DNA of 64,000 bases from DATFBY01 sp035253585 (GTDB taxonomy: Bacteria > Gemmatimonadota > Gemmatimonadetes > Gemmatimonadales > Gemmatimonadaceae), in contig DATFBY010000024.1 of assembly GCA_035253585.1 (NCBI GenBank), positions 1 through 64,000 on the forward strand, in the 5' to 3' direction. Position numbers and translations under genes: made by a program. Positions 25,641-34,413 of this stretch are shown piece after piece. The notes beneath the pieces are model-generated. The model ran no database searches and was not told the DNA's origin. It saw only the letters and a program-made list of their open reading frames with translations. The first letter of the stretch is position 1. The number at the start of each line of letters is the position of its first letter.

Positions 25641-26696
25641 TCATCGCCGACGAATCTCGCCGGTTAGGGTGCATTCGATCGCGCCGGTGAGCTCGAGCGT
25701 CGTCACCGCCGCAAGACACTCGGACGCGGGAAGGCCAGCACGCGTTGCCAGCGTGTCCATATCGAGCGATCCGCCCGACAGAGCCTCCCAGACGAGACGC
25801 TCACCGTTCGAACGAAGAGCTGGAGCGTGCGCGCTCGGTTGTCGAGCACCGACGAGCGCAAGCGCATCGGCGACGGTAGCCACCACCACCGCGCCATCGC
25901 GGAGGAGCTCATTTGTCCCGGCGCTCTGTGGCGCGTCGATCGGGCCGGGGACGGCGGCAACTGTGCGGCCGAGCTCGAGCGCGTGCGATGCGGTGATCAG
26001 CGCACCACTTCGAGCGCCAGCCTCGACGACGATCGTCACGCTTGCCAGCGCAGCGATGATCCGATTGCGTCGAGGGAACGAGCCAGCGTCGGCTCGCTCA
26101 CCCGGGAGGACCTCGGAGAGCAACAGCCCGTGGTCGGCGAGCTCGTCGTAGAGGGGGCGATTGCCGGCTGGATATGCTATGTCCACACCGGTTCCCAGTA
26201 CCGCGGCGCTTCGCCCGCCGGCCGCCAGCGCGGCTCGGTGCGCTACGGCGTCGATGCCTCGCGCCATCCCGCTAACGACGCAGGCGCCCGCACGCGCCAG
26301 CGCGCCTGACAATTCGCGTGTCACTCGCTCACCGTATGGCGATGCGCTTCGCGTCCCGACAATGGCGACGACTGGCGAAGCGACGGTCTCCATCGAGCCG
26401 CGAGCGAACAGAAATGGCGGCGGATCGGGCAGATCGAGGAGCCGTTCCGGATATTGGTCGTCCTCGAGAGTCACCAAAGCCGCACCGACACGTACCGCAT
26501 CGTTCAGCGCCGAGTTGGCGCGTTGGATTGCGGAGCATTTCGCAGCGCTGTCGGGAACGTCATCGAAAGCAGCGCCCGAGTGGCCGAATCGCGCGAGGCG
26601 GTCGCGAAAGGTGATCGGGCCTACGCCGTGGAGGAGCGCGAGTGCCAGCGCCGACAAGCGCTGGTCCGCCTCAGGGGAGGGCAGCGTCCTGGGCAC
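25641..26696 (-). CDS. dprA: DNA-processing protein DprA
   Basis: Binds incoming single-stranded DNA during natural transformation and loads RecA. The 351-residue protein has the Rossmann motifs VAIVGTRSASPYGERV, SGMARGIDAVAHRAAL, FPRRNRIIAALA and GARSGALITASHALELGR, and a C-terminal winged helix (DMDTLATRAGLPASE). I choose the GTG at 26696, a 26-base overlap with obgE. Further upstream frame to 26804 is shadow of obgE. No other competence genes are in the window. Confidence 0.9.
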   Translation of the reverse strand: MPRTLPSPEADQRLSALALALLHGVGPITFRDRLARFGHSGAAFDDVPDSAAKCSAIQRANSALNDAVRVGAALVTLEDDQYPERLLDLPDPPPFLFARGSMETVASPVVAIVGTRSASPYGERVTRELSGALARAGACVVSGMARGIDAVAHRAALAAGGRSAAVLGTGVDIAYPAGNRPLYDELADHGLLLSEVLPGERADAGSFPRRNRIIAALASVTIVVEAGARSGALITASHALELGRTVAAVPGPIDAPQSAGTNELLRDGAVVVATVADALALVGARQPSAHAPALRSNGERLVWEALSGGSLDMDTLATRAGLPASECLAAVTTLELTGAIECTLTGEIRRR

Positions 26697-27696
26697 TCCG
26701 TGTCTGCGCCGTGCGCAGCTCGAGCAGTTTGCTCCAGAGCGTAGCGAGGAGCCTGTCCAGCCCTTTCCGAGCGGCTGAGCTGACGGCGAGGACGGCGAAC
26801 GCATCGGGCGCGTCGATTGGCGGTGGTTCTTCTTCGCCGAGCAGATCCATCTTGGTGAATACTATCGCGTGCGGCTTTTCGGCGAGCTCGGGCGAATAGC
26901 TGCGCACTTCGGCGCGTAATCCATCATACTCGACCTGCCAGTCGATCGCGTCGATGGGGATCAGGAACGCGAGGATGCGCGTGCGCTCGATGTGTCTGAG
27001 GAACTGAAGGCCGAGTCCGCGGCCTTCGTGTGCGCCTTCGATGATGCCGGGGATGTCGGCCACGACGAAGGTACGGTGGTCGCTGAGCTGAACGACACCG
27101 AGGTTCGGTGTGAGCGTCGTGAAGGGATAGTCGGCGATTTTCGGATGCGCGGCGGAGATCACCGAGAGCAATGTCGATTTGCCGGCGTTCGGCTGTCCGA
27201 CCAGACCGACGTCGGCGATGAGCTTGAGCTCGAGCTGAATGTTCCGCGCTTCGCCATCCTCTCCCGGTTGCCATTCGCGCGGTGCCTGACGAGTCGAGGT
27301 TGCGAACCAGGTGTTGCCGTGTCCGCCTCGTCCGCCGCGCGCGATCACGATCTCGTGTCCGTCCTCCAGGATTTCACCGAGCACGTCGCCAGAATCCACG
27401 TCGCGCACGATCGTTCCTGGCGGCACCGGCAAGACGACGTCGTCGCCGGATCGGCCTGTTTTGTTGCTGCCGGAGCCGTGCTCACCGTCCTCGGCTTTCC
27501 AGCGCGACCGATAGGTGTAATCGAGGAGCGTCGAGAGATTGGCGTCACCGCGAACGATGACGCTGCCACCCTGCCCTCCATCCCCGCCGTCCGGACCGCC
27601 CTTGGGCACGAACTTCTCTCGTCGGAAGGAGACGATTCCGGACCCGCCATTCCCTGCCTCGACGCGGATGTCGGCTTTGTCGATGAAGGAGCTCAC
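26671..27696 (-). CDS. obgE: Obg-family GTPase (ObgE/CgtA)
   Basis: Ribosome-associated GTPase of 50S maturation and stress control. The 341-residue protein has the glycine-rich Obg fold (SFRREKFVPKGGPDGGDGGQGG) and a G domain with GQPNAGKST, DIPGIIEGAHEGRGLG and FTKMDL. The C-terminal OCT domain is absent, as in many phyla. Directly followed by dprA and preceded by the carboxymuconolactone-decarboxylase-like gene with a four-base overlap. Confidence 0.95.
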   Translation of the reverse strand: MSSFIDKADIRVEAGNGGSGIVSFRREKFVPKGGPDGGDGGQGGSVIVRGDANLSTLLDYTYRSRWKAEDGEHGSGSNKTGRSGDDVVLPVPPGTIVRDVDSGDVLGEILEDGHEIVIARGGRGGHGNTWFATSTRQAPREWQPGEDGEARNIQLELKLIADVGLVGQPNAGKSTLLSVISAAHPKIADYPFTTLTPNLGVVQLSDHRTFVVADIPGIIEGAHEGRGLGLQFLRHIERTRILAFLIPIDAIDWQVEYDGLRAEVRSYSPELAEKPHAIVFTKMDLLGEEEPPPIDAPDAFAVLAVSSAARKGLDRLLATLWSKLLELRTAQTRSAQDAALP

Positions 27697-28343
27697 GAGG
27701 TTTGTCTCACGCGCAACCAGAGGTGCAGGTATCGCTCAGCCACGTCGGCCGGGAGTCGAGTGATTGCGATGTGAAGTGTTTCCTCGACTTCGTCCGGTGT
27801 CGCGCCGCTGTGCACCGCGCCGTGAAGGTGTGAGTGCAGCTGACGATCCTGCTCGAGCACGGCGCAGACCGCGACGATGCACAGCTCGCGCCGCTTGAGG
27901 TCGAGACCAGGGCGCGAGAGCACTTTCCCGTAGCCATCGACGATCATCCACGCGTCGAGCGCGGGATGCAAAACGCGAATGTTGCGGCGCAGCCGTTCAT
28001 ACATGTCGCCATACACGACGGCGCACGTCTGTTCACCATCCTCCCGCCACTTCTCGACCAGCTCGTAGTTCGCTCCTTCGTCGGATTCCGGAGCCGGCCT
28101 ACCGGACGCTCGCCGCCATTCCCGCGCGGCGTTGAGTGTTCGTGGAAATCCGGCAAAGAGATACGTCTGCAGCACGACCTCCTCCACCCACTCCGGCGGG
28201 AGCGATACCGACACCGCACGGGCCATCGCCTCGCGAATCTCCGATTCGCGGCCCGCCGAAACCGCGATCGCCAGACCGATCAGCTCACGCGTCGGCGCAT
28301 CGAGTGTCATGACGTTAAGCGCAGTACGCGTGGTGCTCGCCAT
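27693..28343 (-). CDS. Carboxymuconolactone decarboxylase/AhpD-like protein
   Basis: A 216-residue all-helical protein with two CMD-like halves: LIGLAIAVSAGRESEIREAM and then PPEWVEEVVLQTYLFAGFPRTLNA, followed by RELCIVAVCAVLEQDRQLHSHLHGA with ATPDEVEETLHI. The active-site CxxC of AhpD peroxidases is not seen, only single cysteines, so peroxidase activity is doubtful. Its stop overlaps the obgE start. Substrate unknown. Confidence 0.75.
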   Translation of the reverse strand: MASTTRTALNVMTLDAPTRELIGLAIAVSAGRESEIREAMARAVSVSLPPEWVEEVVLQTYLFAGFPRTLNAAREWRRASGRPAPESDEGANYELVEKWREDGEQTCAVVYGDMYERLRRNIRVLHPALDAWMIVDGYGKVLSRPGLDLKRRELCIVAVCAVLEQDRQLHSHLHGAVHSGATPDEVEETLHIAITRLPADVAERYLHLWLRVRQTS

Positions 28344-28376
28344 CGAAGTCTTTCCGACCGTGGCGATCCTTGCGGA

Positions 28377-29366
28377 TCACGCGACAGGACTCACGTCGCC
28401 GACGTGCTCCCCCCGAGTATTGAGCACCGGTGCATTGAGGAATGCTTCGAGGCGCGGAGGAACTGGATCGCCGAGAACACCGAGGTGTTGGAGTAAGCGG
28501 ATGACGGCGGCGTGTTGTGCTCGCTGCGCGCCATCTTCGACCTTCAGCGAAAAACCGATGCCTTCGTGCGGCACGACTCCGCAATGCATCCCTTCGGCGC
28601 CTACTTTCGTAACTACCGCCCCCTGCGTTTCCTCGATCAGCACCGTGTCGAACCGGTCGGTTCCGCCGACCAGGAATGGGCGCTCCCGCATCGCGGCGAC
28701 GATGCGTGCCGACGGCTCCTCACCCCGCTCGGCGGCCTCACCCCACCGCGCGAAAGCGCGCGCCATAGGCTCGAGCGAAAGACCGAAGGCGACTACGCCG
28801 CACCCATCGACCATCAAGGAGATCGACGAAGAGGGCGTGCCGGACCAACGGGCGATGTTTTCGAGGATGCACTGCTGAACGGGGTGCATCGCAGCTTCGT
28901 AGCCGCGCACGGGGGACCCGCGCCCTTTCGCCAACGCCAACATTGCGGCGTGTTTTCCGGAGCAGTTGTTGTGTAGGCGAGTTGGGCGATCTCCGTTTTG
29001 CTGAAGAGCTCTCGCGCCTCGACGCGAGAGAGGATCATGAGGGCCGCACGCGAGGTCGCCTTCCTCCAGATCGAGGCGTTCCAGCATGGCGCGCGCGAGT
29101 GAGACATGCTCGGGCTCGCCTCCATGCGATGCGCAGGCAAGTGCCAGCTCGTCGGTGCCCCAGCCAAGGGAATCGAAGTGGCCGGACTGCAGGAGCGGCA
29201 TCACCTGGAAAGGTTTGGCGCACGAGCGCCACGAGGTCACACGGTCGCTCTGGCGCGCGGCGGCGCGGAGCGTTCCCGACGCGTCGACGACCGCGGCATG
29301 CACACGGTGCACCGACTCGACGATCGGACCGCGGCGGACGGCCACGTCCAACTGCAGAAGCCGCAT
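28377..29366 (-). CDS. L-asparaginase II (Rhizobium etli type)
   Basis: A 329-residue protein of the Asparaginase_II family (PF06089 type), which is unrelated to E. coli AnsA/AnsB. Signatures are KPFQVMPLLQSGHFDSLG, ACASHGGEPEHV, RLHNNCSGKHAAMLALAK, MVDGCGVVAFGLSL and KVGAEGMHCGV. It should hydrolyse asparagine to aspartate and ammonia. No signal peptide is seen. It lies 3 bases after the EamA transporter gene, possibly coupled to it. Confidence 0.88.
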   Translation of the reverse strand: MRLLQLDVAVRRGPIVESVHRVHAAVVDASGTLRAAARQSDRVTSWRSCAKPFQVMPLLQSGHFDSLGWGTDELALACASHGGEPEHVSLARAMLERLDLEEGDLACGPHDPLSRRGARALQQNGDRPTRLHNNCSGKHAAMLALAKGRGSPVRGYEAAMHPVQQCILENIARWSGTPSSSISLMVDGCGVVAFGLSLEPMARAFARWGEAAERGEEPSARIVAAMRERPFLVGGTDRFDTVLIEETQGAVVTKVGAEGMHCGVVPHEGIGFSLKVEDGAQRAQHAAVIRLLQHLGVLGDPVPPRLEAFLNAPVLNTRGEHVGDVSPVA

Positions 29367-29372
29367 GACTCG

Positions 29373-30329
29373 TTAGGCAGCAGAAGGCGCGCGCGACGCG
29401 CGCGACGCGCGCGACACGCGGGCCATCGCCAGCATGATACCGAGCAGCACCAGGATGCCACCGGCGATCGTCAAGACGGGAGGCACTTCACGGATTCCGG
29501 GCAAGAGCAAGGCGAGAAGCGTCGCTCCCACCGGCTCGCCGAGCACGGTGAGAGTGACGACGTACGCTGGAAGGTAGCGCAGCGCCCAGTTCATCCCCGT
29601 ATGCCCGAGCAGCATCGGTCCGAGAGCGAGGGCGGCGAAGATCAGGAGCTCGCGTGGCGGCTGCGGCGCGAGTGGAGCGCCGGCGATCGAAGCGATCAGC
29701 AACAGCGTGAGGAGGCACGCACTATACACCAGTCCCACGTAAGGCCAGAGATCCAGCGTTTGTCTGAGACGTCGGCCGATGAGGTAATAGATGGCCACCG
29801 TGAACGCGCCAATGAGCGCCAGACCGTCGCCCAGGAGTGCGCGGCCACTCGCCGATTCGCGCAGTGTCCCGAGGTCCGCCGCGCCCACTACCAGCGCGCC
29901 CAGCATCGCCACGCCGATTCCAATCCATTGACGCCGCGTCGGGCGCTCGTGCAACCAGACCGACGAGATCGCAGCCACGATGATGGGATGCAGGTTCACC
30001 AGCACCGCCGAGGCCGCGATCGTCGTGAGTGCCACGGACGCATTCCACGACCAGAAGTGTAATGCCAGCATGATTCCGGCGGCGACGGCGAGCAGCAGCC
30101 CGCCGCGGTCGAGTCGTCGCCACTGCTTCCAGCCCTTGGTGACGACGATGGCCGCCGCGATGACGATGAGTGAGAAACCGACGCGCCACGCCGCAATGGT
30201 CACCGGGTGCGCGGAAGAGAGCCTGACGAGCGGGCCGGCGGTGGAGATGCCAAGGAGTGCAAGCGCCAGGACGAACCCGGCGCCAGGGACTCTCGGGGCG
30301 GGTGCCGACGTGTCGTGCGGTACGGTCAG
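29373..30329 (-). CDS. EamA/DMT-family transporter, probable CTG start
   Basis: A ten-helix drug/metabolite transporter with two EamA repeats, ending in a basic tail of tandem SRA units. Reading from the GTG at 30203 gives 276 residues but loses helix 1. The same frame upstream encodes a fitting first helix (FVLALALLGISTAGPL) followed by RLSSAHPVTIAAWR, the usual EamA start. From the in-frame stop at 30440 to 30206 no ATG, GTG or TTG exists. A CTG at 30329 overlaps the mlaD stop as CTGA, like the ATGA/GTGA overlaps elsewhere here. I therefore use it, giving 318 residues. Substrate unknown. Confidence 0.75.
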   Translation of the reverse strand: MTVPHDTSAPAPRVPGAGFVLALALLGISTAGPLVRLSSAHPVTIAAWRVGFSLIVIAAAIVVTKGWKQWRRLDRGGLLLAVAAGIMLALHFWSWNASVALTTIAASAVLVNLHPIIVAAISSVWLHERPTRRQWIGIGVAMLGALVVGAADLGTLRESASGRALLGDGLALIGAFTVAIYYLIGRRLRQTLDLWPYVGLVYSACLLTLLLIASIAGAPLAPQPPRELLIFAALALGPMLLGHTGMNWALRYLPAYVVTLTVLGEPVGATLLALLLPGIREVPPVLTIAGGILVLLGIMLAMARVSRASRASRAPSAA

Positions 30330-31303
30330 AAGACCTTGATCATCCCCTTCGTGTACTTCCGAGGATTCTTTCGAATGTCCTCGAGGATCGTGCTCAGATC
30401 GGTGATGGTCTTGTTGAGCCGGTCGTACAGCTCCTGATCAGAGATCATACGGGCCGCGAAGCCGTTCCCCTGCGTGAGCATCTTCATCATGCTGTCGGCC
30501 GACGCGGTGACGCTCACCATCCGCACGTACAGCGAATCGTCAGCCAGGAGACGCCCGACCGTTCCCTGCTGGTTGTTCATCTGCTTGAGCACGGTATCGA
30601 GCGACGCGGTGACGCTCACCATTCGGTAATAGAGCTCCGGGTCCTCGAGCATGCGACCAAACGTGCCGTTAGGCTGCTGCATCCTCCGCAGGAGGCCGCT
30701 CGTTTCAGTGAGCGTCGAGGTCAGCTGGTCGTACAGCGTGCGGCTGGTGAGGAGTTGGCCGACGGTGCCTTCGCCGCGCACGATTCCACCAGTGATCTCT
30801 CGAAGGTCATGCGTGAGCTCGACCAAGTCGCCGACCGCGCCGCTCGCCTGCGCGATCACCGCTTCGTAATCGAGCGATGGAGAGATCCGAACCGTGTCGC
30901 CCGGCTCGAGCGCCGCCACCTGCGGCGTTCCGACGGAGATGTCGAGCACCTTGTTGCCCAGCAGTCCGAGCGTTCGGATCTTGGCGAAGGAGTTCTCGCG
31001 CACTTGGGGCTGGAGACGCTCGCTCAGCTCCATCGTGATCTTGAGGTTGCGCGAGGTATCCGCGTCAGGCGGAAGGAACTCGATCTTCTTGATGCCGCCG
31101 GCCAGCTGCCCGGCGACCGTCACCTGGCCACCTTCGACCAGACCGCTCGCGTTAGGCACGAACGTCACCAGCTCGTATCGTTCCTCGAAGAGATTGGCCG
31201 CCTGCCCGAGCTTGACCACGGCGAAGATCATGATCGCCAGGGCCACGACGATCATGAGTCCGACCTTGAGCTGGTCCCACGTGATGGCGGTGGAGCGTTT
31301 CAT
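30326..31303 (-). CDS. mlaD: MlaD-like MCE-domain lipid transport protein with 34-residue repeats
   Basis: Substrate-binding part of a Mla-type phospholipid transporter. The 325-residue protein has one membrane helix (about 15-33), one MCE domain (about 40-125), and a C-terminal part made of four 34-residue repeats starting at residues 179, 213, 247 and 281. The repeat pattern is G-T-x-G-x-L-L-x-D-x-x-L-Y-x-R. The middle two share MVSVTAS also at DNA level (102 bases apart). Third gene of mlaE-mlaF-mlaD. It is longer than E. coli MlaD (183 residues). Confidence 0.88.
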   Translation of the reverse strand: MKRSTAITWDQLKVGLMIVVALAIMIFAVVKLGQAANLFEERYELVTFVPNASGLVEGGQVTVAGQLAGGIKKIEFLPPDADTSRNLKITMELSERLQPQVRENSFAKIRTLGLLGNKVLDISVGTPQVAALEPGDTVRISPSLDYEAVIAQASGAVGDLVELTHDLREITGGIVRGEGTVGQLLTSRTLYDQLTSTLTETSGLLRRMQQPNGTFGRMLEDPELYYRMVSVTASLDTVLKQMNNQQGTVGRLLADDSLYVRMVSVTASADSMMKMLTQGNGFAARMISDQELYDRLNKTITDLSTILEDIRKNPRKYTKGMIKVF

Positions 31304-31333
31304 ACGGATCTCTCGATGCGGCGGCCGCGCACG

Positions 31334-32203
31334 TCAGAAGCCGCCAAGGAAGTCGCGGATGTACGGGTCATCGTTCGCAGCCATCTCTTCGGGACTTCCG
31401 AAGAACCGAATCTTGTGCTCGGCCAAGAGCGCGATGCGAGTCGCCATCTTGAATGCTGATCGAATGTCGTGCGAAACCACAATGCTGGTCACGCCAAGCT
31501 CCCGCTGGAGCTTCATGATGAGCCTGGTGATGGTACCCGTGGTGAGCGGGTCGAGCCCGGAGGTCGGCTCATCGTACAACATGATCTCCGGATTGTTGGC
31601 CATTCCTCGCGCAATCCCCACACGCTTCCGCATGCCGCCTGACAACTCGGCGGGCAGCATCTCCATCACCTTGTCCGCCTCGAGATCGACGAACTCCAGC
31701 TTCTCGCGAACGCGTGCCTCGATCTCCTCCTCACCGAGGTCCGTGTGCTCGCGCAACGGGTACGCGACGTTCTCGAAGACAGTCATCGAGTCAAAGAGCG
31801 CGGCACCTTGAAAGACCATTCCCATCTTCTGCCGGACGCGCAGCGCCTCTTCGAACGAAAGCGGATTGATGTCTTCATCGTCGATGAGTACGCGGCCGCT
31901 GTCGGGCTGAAGCAAGCGGAGGATGAGCTTCAGGATCGTCGACTTCCCAGTTCCGGATTCCCCGGCAATGACGACCGTCTCCCCCTCGTGAGCGACGAAG
32001 GATACGTCATCGAGCACCGGATCGTCGAAGGCGAGCGATACATGTTGTAGCTCGATGACGGACCGGTACCCCGCTTCGTGACGCTCGGCGAGATCGAGGA
32101 GTGCGTCGGGCGCATCGTGTGCCAGCTCGGTCCGGATCGCGCTCCGGACGCTGGCGACGCGATCCTCGGTCCTGCGCTCTCCCGTGCGTCGGTCGTTGGT
32201 CAC
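31334..32203 (-). CDS. mlaF: ABC transporter ATP-binding protein, MlaF-like
   Basis: ATPase of the phospholipid transport complex. The 289-residue protein has Walker A (AGESGTGKST), Q loop (GMVFQGAALFDSMTV, the form typical of MlaF), signature (LSGGMRKRVGIARG), Walker B (IMLYDEPTSGLDP) and switch histidine (VVSHDI). An N-terminal extension of about 50 charged residues precedes the usual start. The GTG start overlaps the mlaE stop as GTGA. Confidence 0.92.
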   Translation of the reverse strand: MTNDRRTGERRTEDRVASVRSAIRTELAHDAPDALLDLAERHEAGYRSVIELQHVSLAFDDPVLDDVSFVAHEGETVVIAGESGTGKSTILKLILRLLQPDSGRVLIDDEDINPLSFEEALRVRQKMGMVFQGAALFDSMTVFENVAYPLREHTDLGEEEIEARVREKLEFVDLEADKVMEMLPAELSGGMRKRVGIARGMANNPEIMLYDEPTSGLDPLTTGTITRLIMKLQRELGVTSIVVSHDIRSAFKMATRIALLAEHKIRFFGSPEEMAANDDPYIRDFLGGF

Positions 32204-33015
32204 GTAGCCGCGAAGAAGTAGAGAATGACCTGGGTCAGGAAGTAATCGATGATCAGGATCATGATGCTCGCCGTCACCACGGTTCTGGTGGTGGCGATAC
32301 CGACCCCTTCCGTGCCGCCGGTCGTGTTGAGTCCGAAGTAGCAGCCAGTGACGGCGATGATCCCACCGAACACGAACGGCTTGCTGAGGCCCTGGATGAA
32401 GTCGTTCGGAATGTAGCGGAGCGTGAACCCGCCTAACGCGATCTGCTCCCAGACCGTCTGCCAGTAGACTTCGCTGGAAAGATTCAGATAGAACCTGGCG
32501 ATCACGTTGCCGCCAAGGATGCCGACGAAGTCGTTGATGATCGTCAACACCGGGAGCATGATGAGCGCCGCCAAGACGCGTGGTGTCACGAGCTTCTTGA
32601 TCGGATCGGTGCCCAGCGTGTTGAGCGCATCGATCTGCTCGGTCACACGCATTGAGCCGAGCTGCGCGGCGATTCCCGAGCCGACACGCCCGGCCACCAT
32701 GAGGCCGGCGAGCACCGGACCAAGCTCGCGGATCATCGACGCCGTGATGAGCCGGCCGACGTACATCGTCGCGCCGAATTGCTGCATTTGTACGGACGAC
32801 TGAAGTGCGAGCACCATGCCGGTGAAGAAGCCTGTGATGAGGACGATGCCTAGCGATTGGACGCCGATCGCGTCCATCTGCTGGACGAGATCACCACCGT
32901 AGAACGGACGCGCGAAGATGAAGCGGATGGCATGCCAAGCCAGGGTGAAGTATCCCTGGACGGCGAGAACATTGGCTTTCGCCGCGCGGTCGAGCCGCTC
33001 GAGGAGCGCTGGCAA
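32200..33015 (-). CDS. mlaE: MlaE-family ABC transporter permease
   Basis: Membrane permease of the Mla phospholipid transporter. The 271-residue protein has the MlaE pattern: SLGIVLITGFFTGMVLALQ, the cytoplasmic RELGPVLAGLMVAGRVGSGIAAQLGSM motif, EQIDALNTLGTDPIKKLVTPRV, and a last region NTTGGTEGVGIATTRTVV. Five or so membrane helices. The start appears to be a TTG at 33015. First gene of the mlaE-mlaF-mlaD operon. A complex of this kind supports a diderm cell envelope. Confidence 0.92.
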   Translation of the reverse strand: MPALLERLDRAAKANVLAVQGYFTLAWHAIRFIFARPFYGGDLVQQMDAIGVQSLGIVLITGFFTGMVLALQSSVQMQQFGATMYVGRLITASMIRELGPVLAGLMVAGRVGSGIAAQLGSMRVTEQIDALNTLGTDPIKKLVTPRVLAALIMLPVLTIINDFVGILGGNVIARFYLNLSSEVYWQTVWEQIALGGFTLRYIPNDFIQGLSKPFVFGGIIAVTGCYFGLNTTGGTEGVGIATTRTVVTASIMILIIDYFLTQVILYFFAAT

Positions 33016-33213
33016 TCGTCGGAGTTCGGAGTCCGCCTACAACTGCGATGCGTGGACGGTGCTTCGGAGTGCGACTGTGAGCGCTGGCCGAGAAGGCAAG
33101 GGCTGTGCCCGCCCTGGGAGGGCGACTCGCGTCACGCTAAGCCCCTGTCGATGCGGAAGCTAGGTGTTGACACGCGGCGACGGGAGTGATGCGTGCACGA
33201 CTCGCCGAGCGCG

Positions 33214-33242
33214 TTGACCGTCACACCGTGCGATCATACCTT
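33214..33242 (+). promoter_or_regulatory. Candidate promoter for the heptose kinase gene
   Basis: TTGACC (33214-33219), a 17-base spacer and TACCTT (33237-33242) lie in the 236-base gap between mlaE and the kinase gene. The expected transcription start would fall only a few bases before, or at, the ATG at 33252, so the mRNA may be leaderless. The rest of the gap holds nothing I can assign. Confidence 0.35.
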
Positions 33243-33251
33243 TCGCGCGCC

Positions 33252-34256
33252 ATGGCCACCTCGCTGCCTCGCGAGCGCGTCGCCGCGCTCCTCGCCGCCG
33301 CCGCGAAGCATCGAATCGCAATCGTTGGCGATGCCATGCTGGACGTCTACCTTCGCGGTGACGTCGATCGCATCTCTCCCGAGGCACCGGTTCCCGTCGT
33401 CCGCGTGCGCGACCGCACGGTCGCGCTCGGTGGCGCGGCCAACGTCGCGCAGAATGCGGCCGCGCTTGGAGCCTCCGTCGACCTCGTGGGCATCATCGGG
33501 AGCGACGAAGCCGGCCGCACGCTCTGTTCGATGCTGGATCGGATCGGCGCGCCGGCCGCGTCGCTCGTGCAAGGGCGACGTCCAACGACGACGAAGACAC
33601 GAATTCTCGCCCGAGTGCAGCAAGTCGTCCGCATCGATGAGGAAGACGACGCCGACATTTCGGGCGAGGACGTGGCGAGACTGCTGGCGGCCGCTGAGCG
33701 CGCCGTGTCGAGCGCCGATGCACTAGTGCTCGAGGATTACAACAAGGGCGTGTTGGTGCCGAACGTGATCGAGAAAGTGATCGCCTTGGCGCGTGCGCGC
33801 CGCATTCCGATCGTCGTGGATCCCAAGTATCGCAATTTCTTCGCGTATCGCGGCGCCACGATCTTCAAGCCGAATCGGCGCGAGCTCGAGGCAGCGCTAG
33901 GCGCGGCGATGGATGTCGAGCATCCGGAGACGCTGCCAGCGACCGTAGAGCGGCTGGCCGTGGAGCACTTGCTGCTGACGTTGGGCGACCGCGGAATGGT
34001 GCTGGTGTCGGCCAACGGAGATGTCGCTCGTGTCCCGACGACGGCGCGTGAGGTTTACGATGTCGTGGGCGCCGGTGACACCGTTACGGCGTATTTGGCA
34101 GCAATGCTGGCAGCGGGCGCGTCAGCGCGGGAGGCGGCGGTGATCGCAAACTTTGCGGCCGGCGTCGAGGTCGGGAAGCTCGGCGCAGCGACGGTGAGCG
34201 CCGAAGAAGTGCTCGATGCGTACGACGCGTTCGGCGGCGGTGAGGCTTTGAAGTGA
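33252..34256 (+). CDS. rfaE1: D-glycero-beta-D-manno-heptose-7-phosphate kinase (RfaE1 type)
   Basis: A 334-residue PfkB/ribokinase-family sugar kinase of the ADP-heptose pathway for LPS core or other surface heptose. Motifs are DVYLRGDVDRISPEAPVPVV, GGAANVAQNAAALGA, LEDYNKGVL, VDPKYRNFFAYRGATIFKPN and the catalytic VGAGDTVTAYLAA. The adenylyltransferase half of bifunctional HldE is absent, so a separate RfaE2 is expected elsewhere. I use the ATG at 33252 (MATSLPRERV); a start at 33186 would add 22 residues. No ribosome binding site is seen. Confidence 0.9.
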   Translation: MATSLPRERVAALLAAAAKHRIAIVGDAMLDVYLRGDVDRISPEAPVPVVRVRDRTVALGGAANVAQNAAALGASVDLVGIIGSDEAGRTLCSMLDRIGAPAASLVQGRRPTTTKTRILARVQQVVRIDEEDDADISGEDVARLLAAAERAVSSADALVLEDYNKGVLVPNVIEKVIALARARRIPIVVDPKYRNFFAYRGATIFKPNRRELEAALGAAMDVEHPETLPATVERLAVEHLLLTLGDRGMVLVSANGDVARVPTTAREVYDVVGAGDTVTAYLAAMLAAGASAREAAVIANFAAGVEVGKLGAATVSAEEVLDAYDAFGGGEALK

Positions 34257-34285
34257 CCCGGCCAGGCGTGTAACTTTCAGTGAGA

Positions 34286-34359
34286 GGGCCCATAGCTCAG
34301 CCGGTTAGAGCAGCGGACTCATAATCCGACGGTCGCAGGTTCGATCCCTGCTGGGCCCA
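34286..34359 (+). tRNA. tRNA with CAT anticodon (elongator Met, or Ile2)
   Basis: A 74-base cloverleaf. The acceptor stem GGGCCCA/TGGGCCC pairs fully, the D arm is GCTC/GAGC, and the T arm is GCAGG-TTCGATC-CCTGC. The anticodon loop is CTCATAA with CAT at 34320-34322. The first acceptor pair is complete, so it is not an initiator. Methionine or lysidine-modified isoleucine identity cannot be settled here. CCA is not encoded. Confidence 0.95.
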
Positions 34360-34413
34360 CTCCTCTTCTGCTTCCTCTCCCATCCTCGCTCCGGCGACGG
34401 GTGACGCCTCTAC

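Noticed and set aside
28377..29366. Functional link between the asparaginase and the four AsnB-like genes
   Set aside because: They are more than 18 kb apart in unrelated operons, and the AsnB-like proteins probably do not make asparagine.
29388..29418. Tandem GCGCGCGAC units at the end of the EamA gene
   Set aside because: They encode a short SRA-repeat tail; low-complexity slippage explains them and no wider pattern was found.
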